15,879 nucleotides of DNA from Candidatus Omnitrophota bacterium (GTDB lineage Bacteria > Hinthialibacterota > Hinthialibacteria > Hinthialibacterales > JAKPRU01): positions 1-15,879 of the forward strand of contig JAKQSI010000097.1 of assembly GCA_029570205.1 (NCBI GenBank), read 5' to 3'. A program made the translations under genes and the position numbers. Below the pieces are notes generated by a model. It was not told the origin of the DNA. It did not search any database and saw only the letters and a program-made list of their open reading frames with translations. Below, one piece after another: positions 6,913 to 14,699 of the stretch. Within the stretch, counting starts at the first letter, position 1, and each line of letters begins with the position of its first letter.

Positions 6913-9900
6913 TCATTCTACCCGTTTAAACCCGGAGTTCAGCAGACCGGCAACGCTGCTTGGATGTTCTCCTCGCGTTGTGTATGGCGGCTTGTCTCCC
7001 TGGGCGCGATATCGAACAATGCCGACATAGGGCGGAGACATCTGCGGATACCGGAAGGACTCGGGTTCCTCGGCCAGCTTGCGCATCGCCTTGATCGCAC
7101 CGGCGCGGATCAACTCCCCCGCTCGGGCGGGCGAGAGATGCACAGCGCTCAGCTTGGCGCGACGGTATTCCTCGGTACTGAGATCCTCCAGTCCGTCCGG
7201 GAGCAGACCGCGTTTGACCGACACAGTAACCACGCCCGGGGTAAGCGCTTCCGCCTCTTTCGTAAAAGCCTCCTCACCACAGGCCAGAATAGTGGGAACA
7301 CCCAGTTCCATCGCGCAAAGGGCCATTTGTCCGTATTCCCCCACAGACAGTCCGTTAATTGTATAGTCGATTACATTATGGCTTCCCGTGTGGGTCATAT
7401 GCGAGTAGGAGGTCCCGGCCTTGGCGTGCTGGCCGACAATGGCGTAGGCATCGAACGAACGATCCAGCCCCCAAGGCCATATCGGACTTGTATGCCCGCG
7501 CTGCAACTGCGCACGCGCGTCCAGAAGTTCCGGGTCGATTGCGCCGTGGCCATGGCCATCCACCACGATGACTTCCGTCGCTCCTTCTTCAAAAAACCCT
7601 TCAATCGCAGCATTGGCCTCCTCCGTAGTCAGTCGCTTTCCTTTCTCATAGTATCGACCCTCCGGTCCTACCCAATCCTCCACATTCATCACCCCAGCGC
7701 ATCCCTCCATGTCGGTCATCAGCATGATTTTCATTTTTTTGTGCTTTCCCTCAGTTTTTGGAATCGGTTGTGGATCATGACTCGCCGCCGAAGTCGTACC
7801 GTGGGAGTCCACTTTCAACAACCACACCTCCGACAGTCGCGAATGCTGACGCCAGTTCAAATGTTCTTCGCCTGTGGGCGTGTCCCAGGTTAAAACCAAT
7901 TTTCGGTCGCGAACGGATTCACGCGGAACATGAAACTCCTTAAATTCGCCCATTTCAACTTTACCGTCTACGGTGGGATTGACGCGGACGCCATCTACTT
8001 TCAAAAGCAACTGACCGTATCCTGTAAGTCTCACCATGTATGTCCCATCGGGGTCTAACCCTTCGTAGACAACGCCCAGCGGCCAATTCATGCTGGTCTG
8101 CCAGGATAGTCGTGCCCGACTTTTTCCTTCGTCCCACCACCAGAATGTCGGTTCCGGGTGCGCTTCTTCTCCCGGTTCGGTTGTAACTTCCTCACAGCGT
8201 AATACATGAGGCGATTTCGCCGTGTTTCCGACATCATCATAGTAGCTGCCGGGGCCGGGGCATTCCCAGGAGGCAATCACATCCAGGCGTCGGCATTTCT
8301 CCTCTTCGGAGTTGAATGCGCGAATCTTCTTGAACTCGTCCTCAAGCCACCAGCGGTTGTTCAACGGGTAGTCGATAAAATCAAGAAAAGCGCCTCGTTC
8401 CGCGCCGCTGGCGTGATATTTCTCTACACTCGTCTGAAGTCCACAGGATTGGAATAGTTGTTCGCAAAGATCGACTATTCGCGCTCGTAATTCCGGGCTG
8501 ACAGGATCGGTGACCGCGCGGTTCAGCGCCGTCATGGCATCCGTCATAGCCGCATCGGCTCCACGTTGACCGCAGTCGGCGAGAATGCGGTTGGCCTCCT
8601 CTTCCAGTTGCATCTCGTTAATCAAACGATGCCGCGTATAGGCATCGTAATACGCACGCACAAGACACATCTGCCAACGCCAATTGCCCGCCAGGTCGGG
8701 CATTTCTTTCTCAAGTTGTTGCCAGTAGAGAAGTGTGCCCTCGACCGATCCGTTGTGGATAAGCGGTCCGCGCCAGTTCTTTTCCAGAGCGAGGATTCCA
8801 TCCGCCGCTTTTTCCTCTACACGGGGATCGAAAAACACACGCGCATACTCCACCAGAATATCACGGACCTTTGTTTCCGGGTCCCAGCTCCGCGCACTCC
8901 AGATCGTTTTGTTTACATCATCATGCACCCCATCCGAGTAGGAGATAAATCCGTCGCTGTATGGAGCAAACCAATTATGAATGTAAGCGTATTGAGTGGG
9001 ACGGGGATTGATAGCCTCTCGTCCGAGAGTGAGAGCATACGCCTGGTCCCACCAGGGAACGGGGTATTGACAGATTTTGTTGTGCGTAATGTCCGGATAG
9101 AGCCGGTACTTGTACTTCTCAGGCAGCATCTTGCGGACTATGGGAATCGGGGGGCTGGACGGGCCGCCGACCAGTCCGCCCAGCCAATCAGGAGACTGCG
9201 TGTTGATGGAATCGAAAATTTCAGTGATCTGTTTGGCATTGAACCATTGCAGCGAAAGCCACACGCGGGCATTCGGATGAATCGGGAGTAACCGTTTGGC
9301 GATATCTTCGAGGAACGGAAGCACCAATTCCGGCGGATTGTGCCCCGGATCGCCACCGGGAAAGAACACCCCGGTGAGTTCAGGACAGTCTCGGTACAGT
9401 TCCTCGTGTTTGTCTAACGCCTCTGCGCGGGCTTTCCTGTCGCGGAGATCGTATTCCGCAGGTGTCCAGACCCAGTAATCCAGGCCGTAGCGCGCGCAAA
9501 TCTCGCTCATTTTCCGATTCATTTCACGGCGGGGCACTTTCATCACGGGCGTCTCGCGATCATCCTCGAAAGGAATATTTTCTACGCTATTGATCCCGAA
9601 GAAGGCGAGTTCCCGGATGTATTGATCAAATTGCTCGACCGTCCAGGCGTCCCATGAGTTCGCCTGTGCGCGATAACCCAGCTGATGGCCGCGAATGGGA
9701 TACGCCGGTGCGGTGGCGATATCCAATGTGGAAGAGAAAAGCGCCCGGTCTTTGCCCCAGTCCAGGTGGCGGAGGAAAGCGCCGACAGCGTACAAAACAC
9801 CGCGCTCATCCGCGCCGATCAGCCATACGACGGGCACGGAAGATTGGGATGTGTCCACACACAGGCGGTATCCTTCCGGTCTGCATTCAGGAAGATTCTG

Positions 9901-10278
9901 CCCCTCACGCGCAAGGATATTCCGACCGTCCAACACACCGGGTGTGCGATTGGTCAGAACGATAACAGGTCGGTCGACGGGCCACGTGTTTACAACGGTC
10001 CATTGGATCCCCGTGTGTTTCTCCACTTCTTCCCGGAGAACCTGTGCCGCCGTTGATTCCGCTTCGTTTTCTCCCACGAGGATCACGGCCTTGCTCAAAT
10101 CAATCGTTTTTGCCCAGGAAGGACGTTGGGACATCCCGAAAATCAAAAGCAGGAAAAAGGAAGATATAACAAGAGCACGATAGACCCGCACCTTCTTCTC
10201 TACCGGTTGATTATCGGAGGATTGCATCGTTTCCGGCCACGGCAGGACAAAGCGTTGTTTTGTTGAGTGGGATTCCAT
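6913..10278 (-). CDS. Exported glycosidase-like protein joined to an M55 D-aminopeptidase
   Basis: The frame gives 1121 residues from ATG 10278 (GGAG 6 bases upstream; an in-frame ATG at 10290 has no good ribosome site). A membrane signal or anchor lies at about 34-52. Residues 57-185 look like the small N-terminal alpha/beta domain found before GH20- and GH67-type barrels (IVLTNRTP, LIGADERGVLYAVGAFLRHL). Residues 192-500 look like a glycosidase barrel (RGHQLGYR, FFGINSVENIPF, VFFPGGDPGHN, YPDITHN, FAPYSDGFISYSDG), family uncertain. A helical region and a beta-sandwich-like region (about 690-830) follow. Residues 849-1121 are a complete M55 peptidase. Numbered from M849, its metal ligands D8, E10, H61, H103 and E133 and H115 line up with Bacillus DppA (D8, E10, H60, H104, E133; H115 as proposed nucleophile). 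M55 enzymes release D-amino acids such as D-Ala from peptides. The junction is a seven-A run, so this may really be two coupled genes. Confidence 0.85.
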   Translation of the reverse strand: MESHSTKQRFVLPWPETMQSSDNQPVEKKVRVYRALVISSFFLLLIFGMSQRPSWAKTIDLSKAVILVGENEAESTAAQVLREEVEKHTGIQWTVVNTWPVDRPVIVLTNRTPGVLDGRNILAREGQNLPECRPEGYRLCVDTSQSSVPVVWLIGADERGVLYAVGAFLRHLDWGKDRALFSSTLDIATAPAYPIRGHQLGYRAQANSWDAWTVEQFDQYIRELAFFGINSVENIPFEDDRETPVMKVPRREMNRKMSEICARYGLDYWVWTPAEYDLRDRKARAEALDKHEELYRDCPELTGVFFPGGDPGHNPPELVLPFLEDIAKRLLPIHPNARVWLSLQWFNAKQITEIFDSINTQSPDWLGGLVGGPSSPPIPIVRKMLPEKYKYRLYPDITHNKICQYPVPWWDQAYALTLGREAINPRPTQYAYIHNWFAPYSDGFISYSDGVHDDVNKTIWSARSWDPETKVRDILVEYARVFFDPRVEEKAADGILALEKNWRGPLIHNGSVEGTLLYWQQLEKEMPDLAGNWRWQMCLVRAYYDAYTRHRLINEMQLEEEANRILADCGQRGADAAMTDAMTALNRAVTDPVSPELRARIVDLCEQLFQSCGLQTSVEKYHASGAERGAFLDFIDYPLNNRWWLEDEFKKIRAFNSEEEKCRRLDVIASWECPGPGSYYDDVGNTAKSPHVLRCEEVTTEPGEEAHPEPTFWWWDEGKSRARLSWQTSMNWPLGVVYEGLDPDGTYMVRLTGYGQLLLKVDGVRVNPTVDGKVEMGEFKEFHVPRESVRDRKLVLTWDTPTGEEHLNWRQHSRLSEVWLLKVDSHGTTSAASHDPQPIPKTEGKHKKMKIMLMTDMEGCAGVMNVEDWVGPEGRYYEKGKRLTTEEANAAIEGFFEEGATEVIVVDGHGHGAIDPELLDARAQLQRGHTSPIWPWGLDRSFDAYAIVGQHAKAGTSYSHMTHTGSHNVIDYTINGLSVGEYGQMALCAMELGVPTILACGEEAFTKEAEALTPGVVTVSVKRGLLPDGLEDLSTEEYRRAKLSAVHLSPARAGELIRAGAIKAMRKLAEEPESFRYPQMSPPYVGIVRYRAQGDKPPYTTRGEHPSSVAGLLNSGFKRVE

Positions 10279-10347
10279 TTTTCTCTCCATTCCGATTACT
10301 TTTCAATCTGCTCAGATGCCGGATACTCGGCGCCTGAGACACCGCAA

Positions 10348-10376
10348 ATTATGGCAGAAAAATAGAATTGGGTTAA
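10348..10376 (-). promoter_or_regulatory. Predicted promoter of the glycosidase-M55 gene
   Basis: On the - strand, TTAACC (10376-10371, 4 of 6) and CATAAT (10353-10348, 5 of 6) are 17 bases apart. Transcription would start near 10341, about 63 bases before ATG 10278. The 200-base gap to the MFS stop at 10480 otherwise shows only a TCCCATGGGA palindrome (10377-10386) just upstream of the -35 box, which could be a regulator site. Confidence 0.4.
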
Positions 10377-10479
10377 TCCCATGGGACCCGACCTGCAATA
10401 ACTACGGACGTTATCGAACGACCGGAAGAAATCCTCAATTTCCGCCCGCAAGAAAACATGTCGGCAACTCTGTCCTGCC

Positions 10480-11682
10480 TCACAGATCAAGGGTCAACCG
10501 CTTCTGGAAAGAATGAAGCAACGGCAATGAGGTCAACTGAGCGGCCACGGAAAAAACAGCCAGGACGATCAGAGAGCGATCATACAGAATGCCCATCACC
10601 GCACTTCCCACAAACCAGGCCAAACCGAAGCCTGCGTTGAACACCCCATATCCGGTTGCCCGGCGGTCTGGGGGTACCAGATTCGCCACAATGGCGCGGA
10701 TAATTGATTCTTGTGCGCCCATACCGATACCCCACAGCGCCATTCCCGCAATCAAACCGCCGCTGCCGGACAGGAAAACAAGGGGAGCGCTCCACGCCGA
10801 CACCACCACAACCGTCAACAGCGCCGGCAGGCCCTTCCGGTCATACAAATAGCCGACAAGGAGCGCGCTCAAGGCATCCACTCCCATGGCCCCCGCATAG
10901 ATCAACGGGATCCATTTATCCTGGAGGACTTCCGCCTTCTTTATGTGAAAAGCCACTAACGAGTAATCCGTAAATCCCACCGCGATACAGGCGGCGGCAG
11001 CAAGGTAAAGCCAGAAAATCGGGCGAAGCGCGCCGATCTCGATTGCCTTCAGAGTCGGTTCAAGGTTCTGCGGTTCGGGGTAAGTGATCCGAACGACGAC
11101 AAGAACCAGCAATGCCAGGACAGCTGGAATGAGCAACACAGCAAACCCGAACGGATAGCTGCCTTTCCAGGCCAGAACCGCCGCTACGATTCCCGGACCG
11201 ATGATCGCTCCAATTTGATCCATAGCTTCATGGAGGCCAAACGCCCACCCCCTACCGAGGCCATAAGCCGCATGAGAAAGCATCGCGTCCCGGGCCGGGG
11301 TTCTGATTGCTTTCCCGAACCGCTCTGCCATGATAAGGACCGCGGCCAGGGGCCAATTTCCTGCGAGAGCCAGCGCAGGCACGGCCAGCAGGTTGATCGC
11401 GTATCCGGTAATCGTGATCAGCCAGTAGCGTTGAGTCCGGTCGCTGATGACGCCGGATACGATTCTCAACCCATACCCGATACATTCACCAAGCCCGGCG
11501 ATCACCCCGACAGCGGTCGCGCTCGCTCCCAGGATCGCCAGATACGGCCCGGTGATGCTTCGGGCCGCTTCATAGGTCATGTCGGCAAACAGGCTGACAA
11601 CCCCAAGCGCCAATACGAACCTCAAAGCGGAGGAATGATGTCTCTGCTCTTGCGAAGATTCCGTGTCCGATTCGGCAGTCAT
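10480..11682 (-). CDS. Major facilitator superfamily transporter
   Basis: This is a 400-residue polytopic inner-membrane protein with about 10-12 hydrophobic helices, the usual length for an MFS carrier. The first helix region contains FVLALGVVSLFADMTYEAARSI, and the loop between helices 2 and 3 has GVISDRTQRYWLI, the MFS signature with D-R-x-Q/G-R. A second such loop, YLYDRKGLPALL, opens the C-terminal half, and VANLVPPDRRATGYGVFNAGFGLAWF resembles the helix 10-11 segment of efflux-type carriers. I chose ATG 11682, with AAAGG 8 bases upstream, over an upstream TTG at 11712 that would overlap the glycosyltransferase gene. The gap to that gene is then 16 bases, so they form an operon. The substrate is unknown. 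Confidence 0.92.
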   Translation of the reverse strand: MTAESDTESSQEQRHHSSALRFVLALGVVSLFADMTYEAARSITGPYLAILGASATAVGVIAGLGECIGYGLRIVSGVISDRTQRYWLITITGYAINLLAVPALALAGNWPLAAVLIMAERFGKAIRTPARDAMLSHAAYGLGRGWAFGLHEAMDQIGAIIGPGIVAAVLAWKGSYPFGFAVLLIPAVLALLVLVVVRITYPEPQNLEPTLKAIEIGALRPIFWLYLAAAACIAVGFTDYSLVAFHIKKAEVLQDKWIPLIYAGAMGVDALSALLVGYLYDRKGLPALLTVVVVSAWSAPLVFLSGSGGLIAGMALWGIGMGAQESIIRAIVANLVPPDRRATGYGVFNAGFGLAWFVGSAVMGILYDRSLIVLAVFSVAAQLTSLPLLHSFQKRLTLDL

Positions 11683-11698
11683 GTCATTCGCCTTTCTT

Positions 11699-13378
11699 TT
11701 ACTCGTATGCAAACGACTCGATTAGATCATCCGCTCGGTCTTTGCGGATCAGGAAACGGCAGAACACGCCATACCAAGTCCATTCAGCGGGGATTTTGTC
11801 GGTGATCTGTTCCAATGGGATGTAGTTCTCACTCAGGTAGTCTAGCATAAACGGGGCCCGTTCGCGAACCAGGTCCATCCCCCGCGTGATACTTTCCCCC
11901 TCGGCAGCGCCCAGGATCAAAACCACCGGCCTCTCGGTGCGCAAGTCCAACATGAATTCCTCATGGAATCGTTCCGGGATGAACTCGCGCAGTTTCGCTT
12001 TAAACAGGGGCGAATTATGGTAATAGCGCGAACCTGGAAGGCGATGCGCCAGGAAATAAACCGAGTTAGGCGACCCTCCCAGCAGAAGGATTCGATCCTC
12101 CGGTAGAGTTAATTGACGAATTCCATCCGCGACAGCCTTTTGCAACACAATCGGCCCGTGTTCCCGCTTCTGCATTTGAATCAGGCGGATTACATCTCTC
12201 CCATATCCATACGCGGCGGTTGCGGTGAGTATTCCAAGAAAAGCAACTAGCGCCATGCGTCCGACTCGTAGCCGAATCCCTGTGGCTTTTCGAGCGCGAA
12301 TGTCTATTTCTACGGATTGCGCCAGAAGGCCAATCAGCAAACAGGATGACACAGCGGCCTGGACATAATAATGCTCATAGTCCTCCCCGCTCAGTTCGGC
12401 AGAACACAAATCCAATCCGAACAGCAGAATCAACGGAACGAGGAATCTCCCGGCCGGGAATTGCAACCTCCCCAAGGCTCCGAGCGCCAGGATGGGGGCG
12501 ACCAGGTAAGGTCCTGTGTTCAATAGGAACTGGAACACCTGGACGAAAGTCCGCCGACCAACCGGCGGGGCATCACCTCCATGGATGTAAGCGAGATTGA
12601 ACAGATAGCTCGTCTCAAAATAGACCCACCATGCCCCATGCAAAAGGAAATAGAGAGAAATCAGTATCTCCGGGACGATCAGCCCCAGAAAGAACGCGCC
12701 GATATGTTGCAGGCGCACCTTGGGTGAGATTCCCTCGCAAGCCGCTTCTCTCCATAGGACCCACATAAACACAAGCGCCGAGAGAAGGAATGTCTGGCGG
12801 AACTGGCCCGCAACGCCGAGGGAGAGGCCTGCGAGGATGAGCGTTAGAAAGGTAACTCCGCTTCCCTTACCCCGATCCTCACCGGAAGGGAGAGTGAGAA
12901 GATATGTGGAGATCGTCTCGCATCGTTTCATTGGTACAAGAACCAGGAAATAGGCAAGCGCCAGCCACGGGAGTGCCAATTCCTCGGTCAGACCGCCGGA
13001 ACGGATAGTCACGGGTGCGCCGGTATAGAACATATAAAAGGCCAGGATGATTGTCGCCGTAACCGACGAAAAAAGACATCTGCACAGAATCCAGAACAGG
13101 CTCGCAGAGAGAGCAATCCAGATCGTTTCGTGAATCTTCACCGCGAGTCGGTTGAACGGAAACAGGCGCAGCGGAATCGAATGGAAATAGAAAATCCCGG
13201 GCGGTTTATGATCCCAGAAATCCCGGTATGGCAGCTCCCCCATGGCACACATCTGCGCTCCGGTGAGAAAAAGCCCCTCATCGTGCAGTATGGGCGAAAG
13301 CAGGGTGTGAGCGCGCAGAACGGCGTACGCCAGGAAAACGGCCACATAAACCCACAGAAAGCGCCGAAAGGAAATCAA
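11699..13378 (-). CDS. Family 39-like membrane glycosyltransferase (PMT/ArnT type)
   Basis: This 559-residue membrane protein is expected to transfer a sugar from a polyprenyl-phosphate carrier to a protein, lipid or glycan on the periplasmic side. The first periplasmic loop has the family signature HDE (32-34) followed by GELPYRDFWDHKPPGIFYF (about 47-65). Around ten further hydrophobic segments follow, then a soluble C-terminal part (about 430-559). The start is TTG 13378, supported by GAGG 7 bases upstream. Residues 158-178, between two membrane segments, read TYLLTLPSGEDRGKGSG and look like a palindromic repeat that was absorbed in frame. The gene precedes the MFS transporter gene and follows a block of repeats. 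The acceptor is unknown. Confidence 0.88.
   Translation of the reverse strand: MISFRRFLWVYVAVFLAYAVLRAHTLLSPILHDEGLFLTGAQMCAMGELPYRDFWDHKPPGIFYFHSIPLRLFPFNRLAVKIHETIWIALSASLFWILCRCLFSSVTATIILAFYMFYTGAPVTIRSGGLTEELALPWLALAYFLVLVPMKRCETISTYLLTLPSGEDRGKGSGVTFLTLILAGLSLGVAGQFRQTFLLSALVFMWVLWREAACEGISPKVRLQHIGAFFLGLIVPEILISLYFLLHGAWWVYFETSYLFNLAYIHGGDAPPVGRRTFVQVFQFLLNTGPYLVAPILALGALGRLQFPAGRFLVPLILLFGLDLCSAELSGEDYEHYYVQAAVSSCLLIGLLAQSVEIDIRARKATGIRLRVGRMALVAFLGILTATAAYGYGRDVIRLIQMQKREHGPIVLQKAVADGIRQLTLPEDRILLLGGSPNSVYFLAHRLPGSRYYHNSPLFKAKLREFIPERFHEEFMLDLRTERPVVLILGAAEGESITRGMDLVRERAPFMLDYLSENYIPLEQITDKIPAEWTWYGVFCRFLIRKDRADDLIESFAYE
12845..12907. repeat. Repeat-like insertion inside the glycosyltransferase gene
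   Basis: On the coding strand this segment reads as CTCTCCCTTCCGGTGAGG with a purine-rich second half, and it translates to LLTLPSGEDRGKGSG. That is the typical translation of a common interspersed CTCTCCC/GGGAGAG repeat, similar in style to 6056-6108. It lies in the loop between two hydrophobic segments, where homologues usually have only a few residues. Assignment is by resemblance only. Confidence 0.4.
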
Positions 13379-13443
13379 CAGATAGCCTCACTAGACGACG
13401 GCATCACCCGGAAACTCCCCAACTCCGGCCATCTGCCGATGCA

Positions 13444-13464
13444 GGGGCAATTTATGAATTCCCC
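13444..13464. repeat. Palindromic repeat unit a
   Basis: GGGGCAATT (13444-13452) and AATTCCCC (13457-13464) form a stem with one extra base and a short TATG loop. It resembles the widespread GGGGCAATTCATGAATTGCCCC-type repeat. It is the first of four stacked palindromes in the 198-base gap between the glycosyltransferase and the sugar-binding protein genes. Confidence 0.6.
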
Positions 13465-13475
13465 TTACGGCCGTC

Positions 13476-13495
13476 ATTTCGGCGAAAGCCGGAAT
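13476..13495. repeat. Palindromic repeat unit b (GAAA-loop hairpin)
   Basis: ATTTCGGC-GAAA-GCCGGAAT is an 8-base stem with one mismatch and a GAAA loop, flanked by CGTC and CCAG. It closely resembles the common CGTCATTCCCGCGAAAGCGG-type interspersed repeat seen in many proteobacterial and environmental genomes. Confidence 0.6.
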
Positions 13496-13515
13496 CCAGC
13501 GGAAGAATCGGGTGA

Positions 13516-13534
13516 CACAGGCTTCCAGCCTGTG
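13516..13534. repeat. Palindromic repeat unit c, identical to one inside the sugar-binding gene
   Basis: CACAGGCT-TCC-AGCCTGTG is a perfect 8-base stem with a 3-base loop, preceded by AATCGGGTGA. The same 19 bases occur at 14626-14644, preceded by AATCGGGTGG. This repeated unit with a conserved flank is REP-like. Confidence 0.85.
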
Positions 13535-13537
13535 ATC

Positions 13538-13572
13538 GGTGTAGGGGCCGACGCATGCGTCGCCCCTACACC
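13538..13572. repeat. Palindromic repeat unit d
   Basis: GGTGTAGGGGC (13538-13548) then CGACGCA face TGCGTCG then CCCCTACACC (to 13572), an almost perfect 17-base-pair palindrome with one extra base in one arm. The right end lies 4 bases from the stop codon of the sugar-binding protein gene (13577), so it may also serve as its terminator. Confidence 0.75.
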
Positions 13573-13576
13573 TTGT

Positions 13577-14671
13577 CTATTTCTTTCCCGCCATCCCCAT
13601 AACCTTAACCAGGTATTGATAGTCGATCAGATCCAGCGGGGTTCGGGTGTAATCCTCCACGGGTTTGCCGTCCAGGTGATCTTTCGCAACCCGCACACCG
13701 TACGCTCCCATCCGTTCGGGATGCTGCTCAATCGTGGCAAACATTTTTCCTTCGAGAATCGCCTCACGGGCGGCCTCCAGGTTGTCGTAGGCTGTAACCG
13801 CAACTTCCCCCGTTTTGCCCCCTGCCTCCAGAGCCGCAATTGCGCCAAGCGCCATGTTGTCGTTTGCGCAGAATATGCCTCGCAGGTTGGGATGTGCGGT
13901 CAGGATATTCGATGTCACATTAAATGCCTGCTCGGTCTCCCAATTCGCTGTCTGACTTGCCACGAGTTTGATTCCGGGCACAGGCTGGATTACAGAGAGA
14001 AATCCGGCTTTGCGCAGTTCCGCATTAGTGACACCGGGGATACCCTCCAGCATAGCGATTTCTCCCACTGCCCCCATCTTTGCGACCAGGGCATGAGTCG
14101 CAATACACGCGCCAAGTTGATTGTCCGAACCGACAAACGGGCAGGTGAATTCCTGCTGTTTCATGGCATCCTTGTCAAGCGGATTATCAATGTTGACTAC
14201 ATAAATCCCTTCCGACTGGGCGCGTTTCAAAACCGGAACCAAACCTTGCGAGCTGGCGGGAGCAATCACAATGGCATCCACCTGCTTGACAATAAAATCC
14301 TCAACCAGGCCGATCTGCCTGTCGATATCCGTTTCCCGCTCTACCGAGGCCGGAAGAAGCGTGACGCCCAGTTTTTCTGCTTCCGTTTTCGCCCCTTCCT
14401 CCATGGCGTGGAAAAAGGGGTTGGTGACCGCTTTCATCACCAGAGCAATTCGATAACTCTTTGCGTCAGCTTCATTACTGAAGCCGCACAGCGCTATTCC
14501 GCAAAATAAAATGATGGCGAGCACAAGACCGGCAGGGCGGGTGCTTGGATGACGAAGCAATCTGAAATCGGGGCACACCGGCAAAATGCCGGTGCCACCC
14601 AGAGAAGATCCCAATAATCGGGTGGCACAGGCTTCCAGCCTGTGAAGAAGTTTTATCAAGAATCGTTTCAC
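13577..14671 (-). CDS. Periplasmic sugar-binding protein of a ribose-type ABC transporter
   Basis: This is a 364-residue protein of the periplasmic-binding-protein class seen in RbsB. The start is GTG 14671, backed by a strong GGAGG (14685-14681 on the complement) 9 bases upstream. The mature part begins with KSYRIALVMKAVTNPFFHAMEEGAK (from residue 71), then DAIVIAPASSQGLVP, NIDNPLD, and CANDNMALGAIAALE, all typical of the sugar-binding family. The signal peptide is odd: the hydrophobic core is at 48-62 (LVLAIILFCGIALCG), ending ADA at 70, so the basic leader is about 45 residues long. Residues 10-32 of that leader are encoded by two palindromic repeats. The permease gene lies 28 bases upstream. 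The sugar cannot be deduced; the family covers ribose, xylose, galactose and others. Confidence 0.93.
   Translation of the reverse strand: MKRFLIKLLHRLEACATRLLGSSLGGTGILPVCPDFRLLRHPSTRPAGLVLAIILFCGIALCGFSNEADAKSYRIALVMKAVTNPFFHAMEEGAKTEAEKLGVTLLPASVERETDIDRQIGLVEDFIVKQVDAIVIAPASSQGLVPVLKRAQSEGIYVVNIDNPLDKDAMKQQEFTCPFVGSDNQLGACIATHALVAKMGAVGEIAMLEGIPGVTNAELRKAGFLSVIQPVPGIKLVASQTANWETEQAFNVTSNILTAHPNLRGIFCANDNMALGAIAALEAGGKTGEVAVTAYDNLEAAREAILEGKMFATIEQHPERMGAYGVRVAKDHLDGKPVEDYTRTPLDLIDYQYLVKVMGMAGKK
14576..14594. repeat. Palindromic repeat unit e, inside the sugar-binding protein leader
   Basis: CACCGGCA-AAA-TGCCGGTG is a perfect 8-base stem with a 3-base loop, flanked on the right by GGTGCCACCC. 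It is inverted relative to the neighbouring unit at 14626-14644, whose flank is GGGTGGCAC. The two units form a head-to-head pair, a REP or BIME-like arrangement, within the translated leader. Confidence 0.8.
14626..14644. repeat. Palindromic repeat unit f, inside the sugar-binding protein leader
   Basis: CACAGGCT-TCC-AGCCTGTG, identical over 19 bases to 13516-13534 and sharing the AATCGGGTG flank. It is translated as part of residues 10-16 of the sugar-binding protein. Confidence 0.85.
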
Positions 14672-14699
14672 GACGGAACACCTCCGCAGAAGTTGTCTA

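Noticed and set aside
6903-6925. Terminator of the glycosidase-M55 gene
   Set aside because: The ACGGGT/ACCCGT stem is only 6 bases, overlaps the stop codon and has no T tract.
13440-13572. Possible riboswitch or structured non-coding RNA
   Set aside because: The hairpins match separate interspersed palindrome families, and two of the types occur elsewhere in the window or are familiar repeats. The block is after a gene and not clearly in a leader.
13130-14509. 459-codon open frame on the + strand
   Set aside because: It runs antisense across the sugar-binding protein, four palindromic repeats and the glycosyltransferase start. Both opposite-strand genes are clear family members, and the frame translates repeat DNA.
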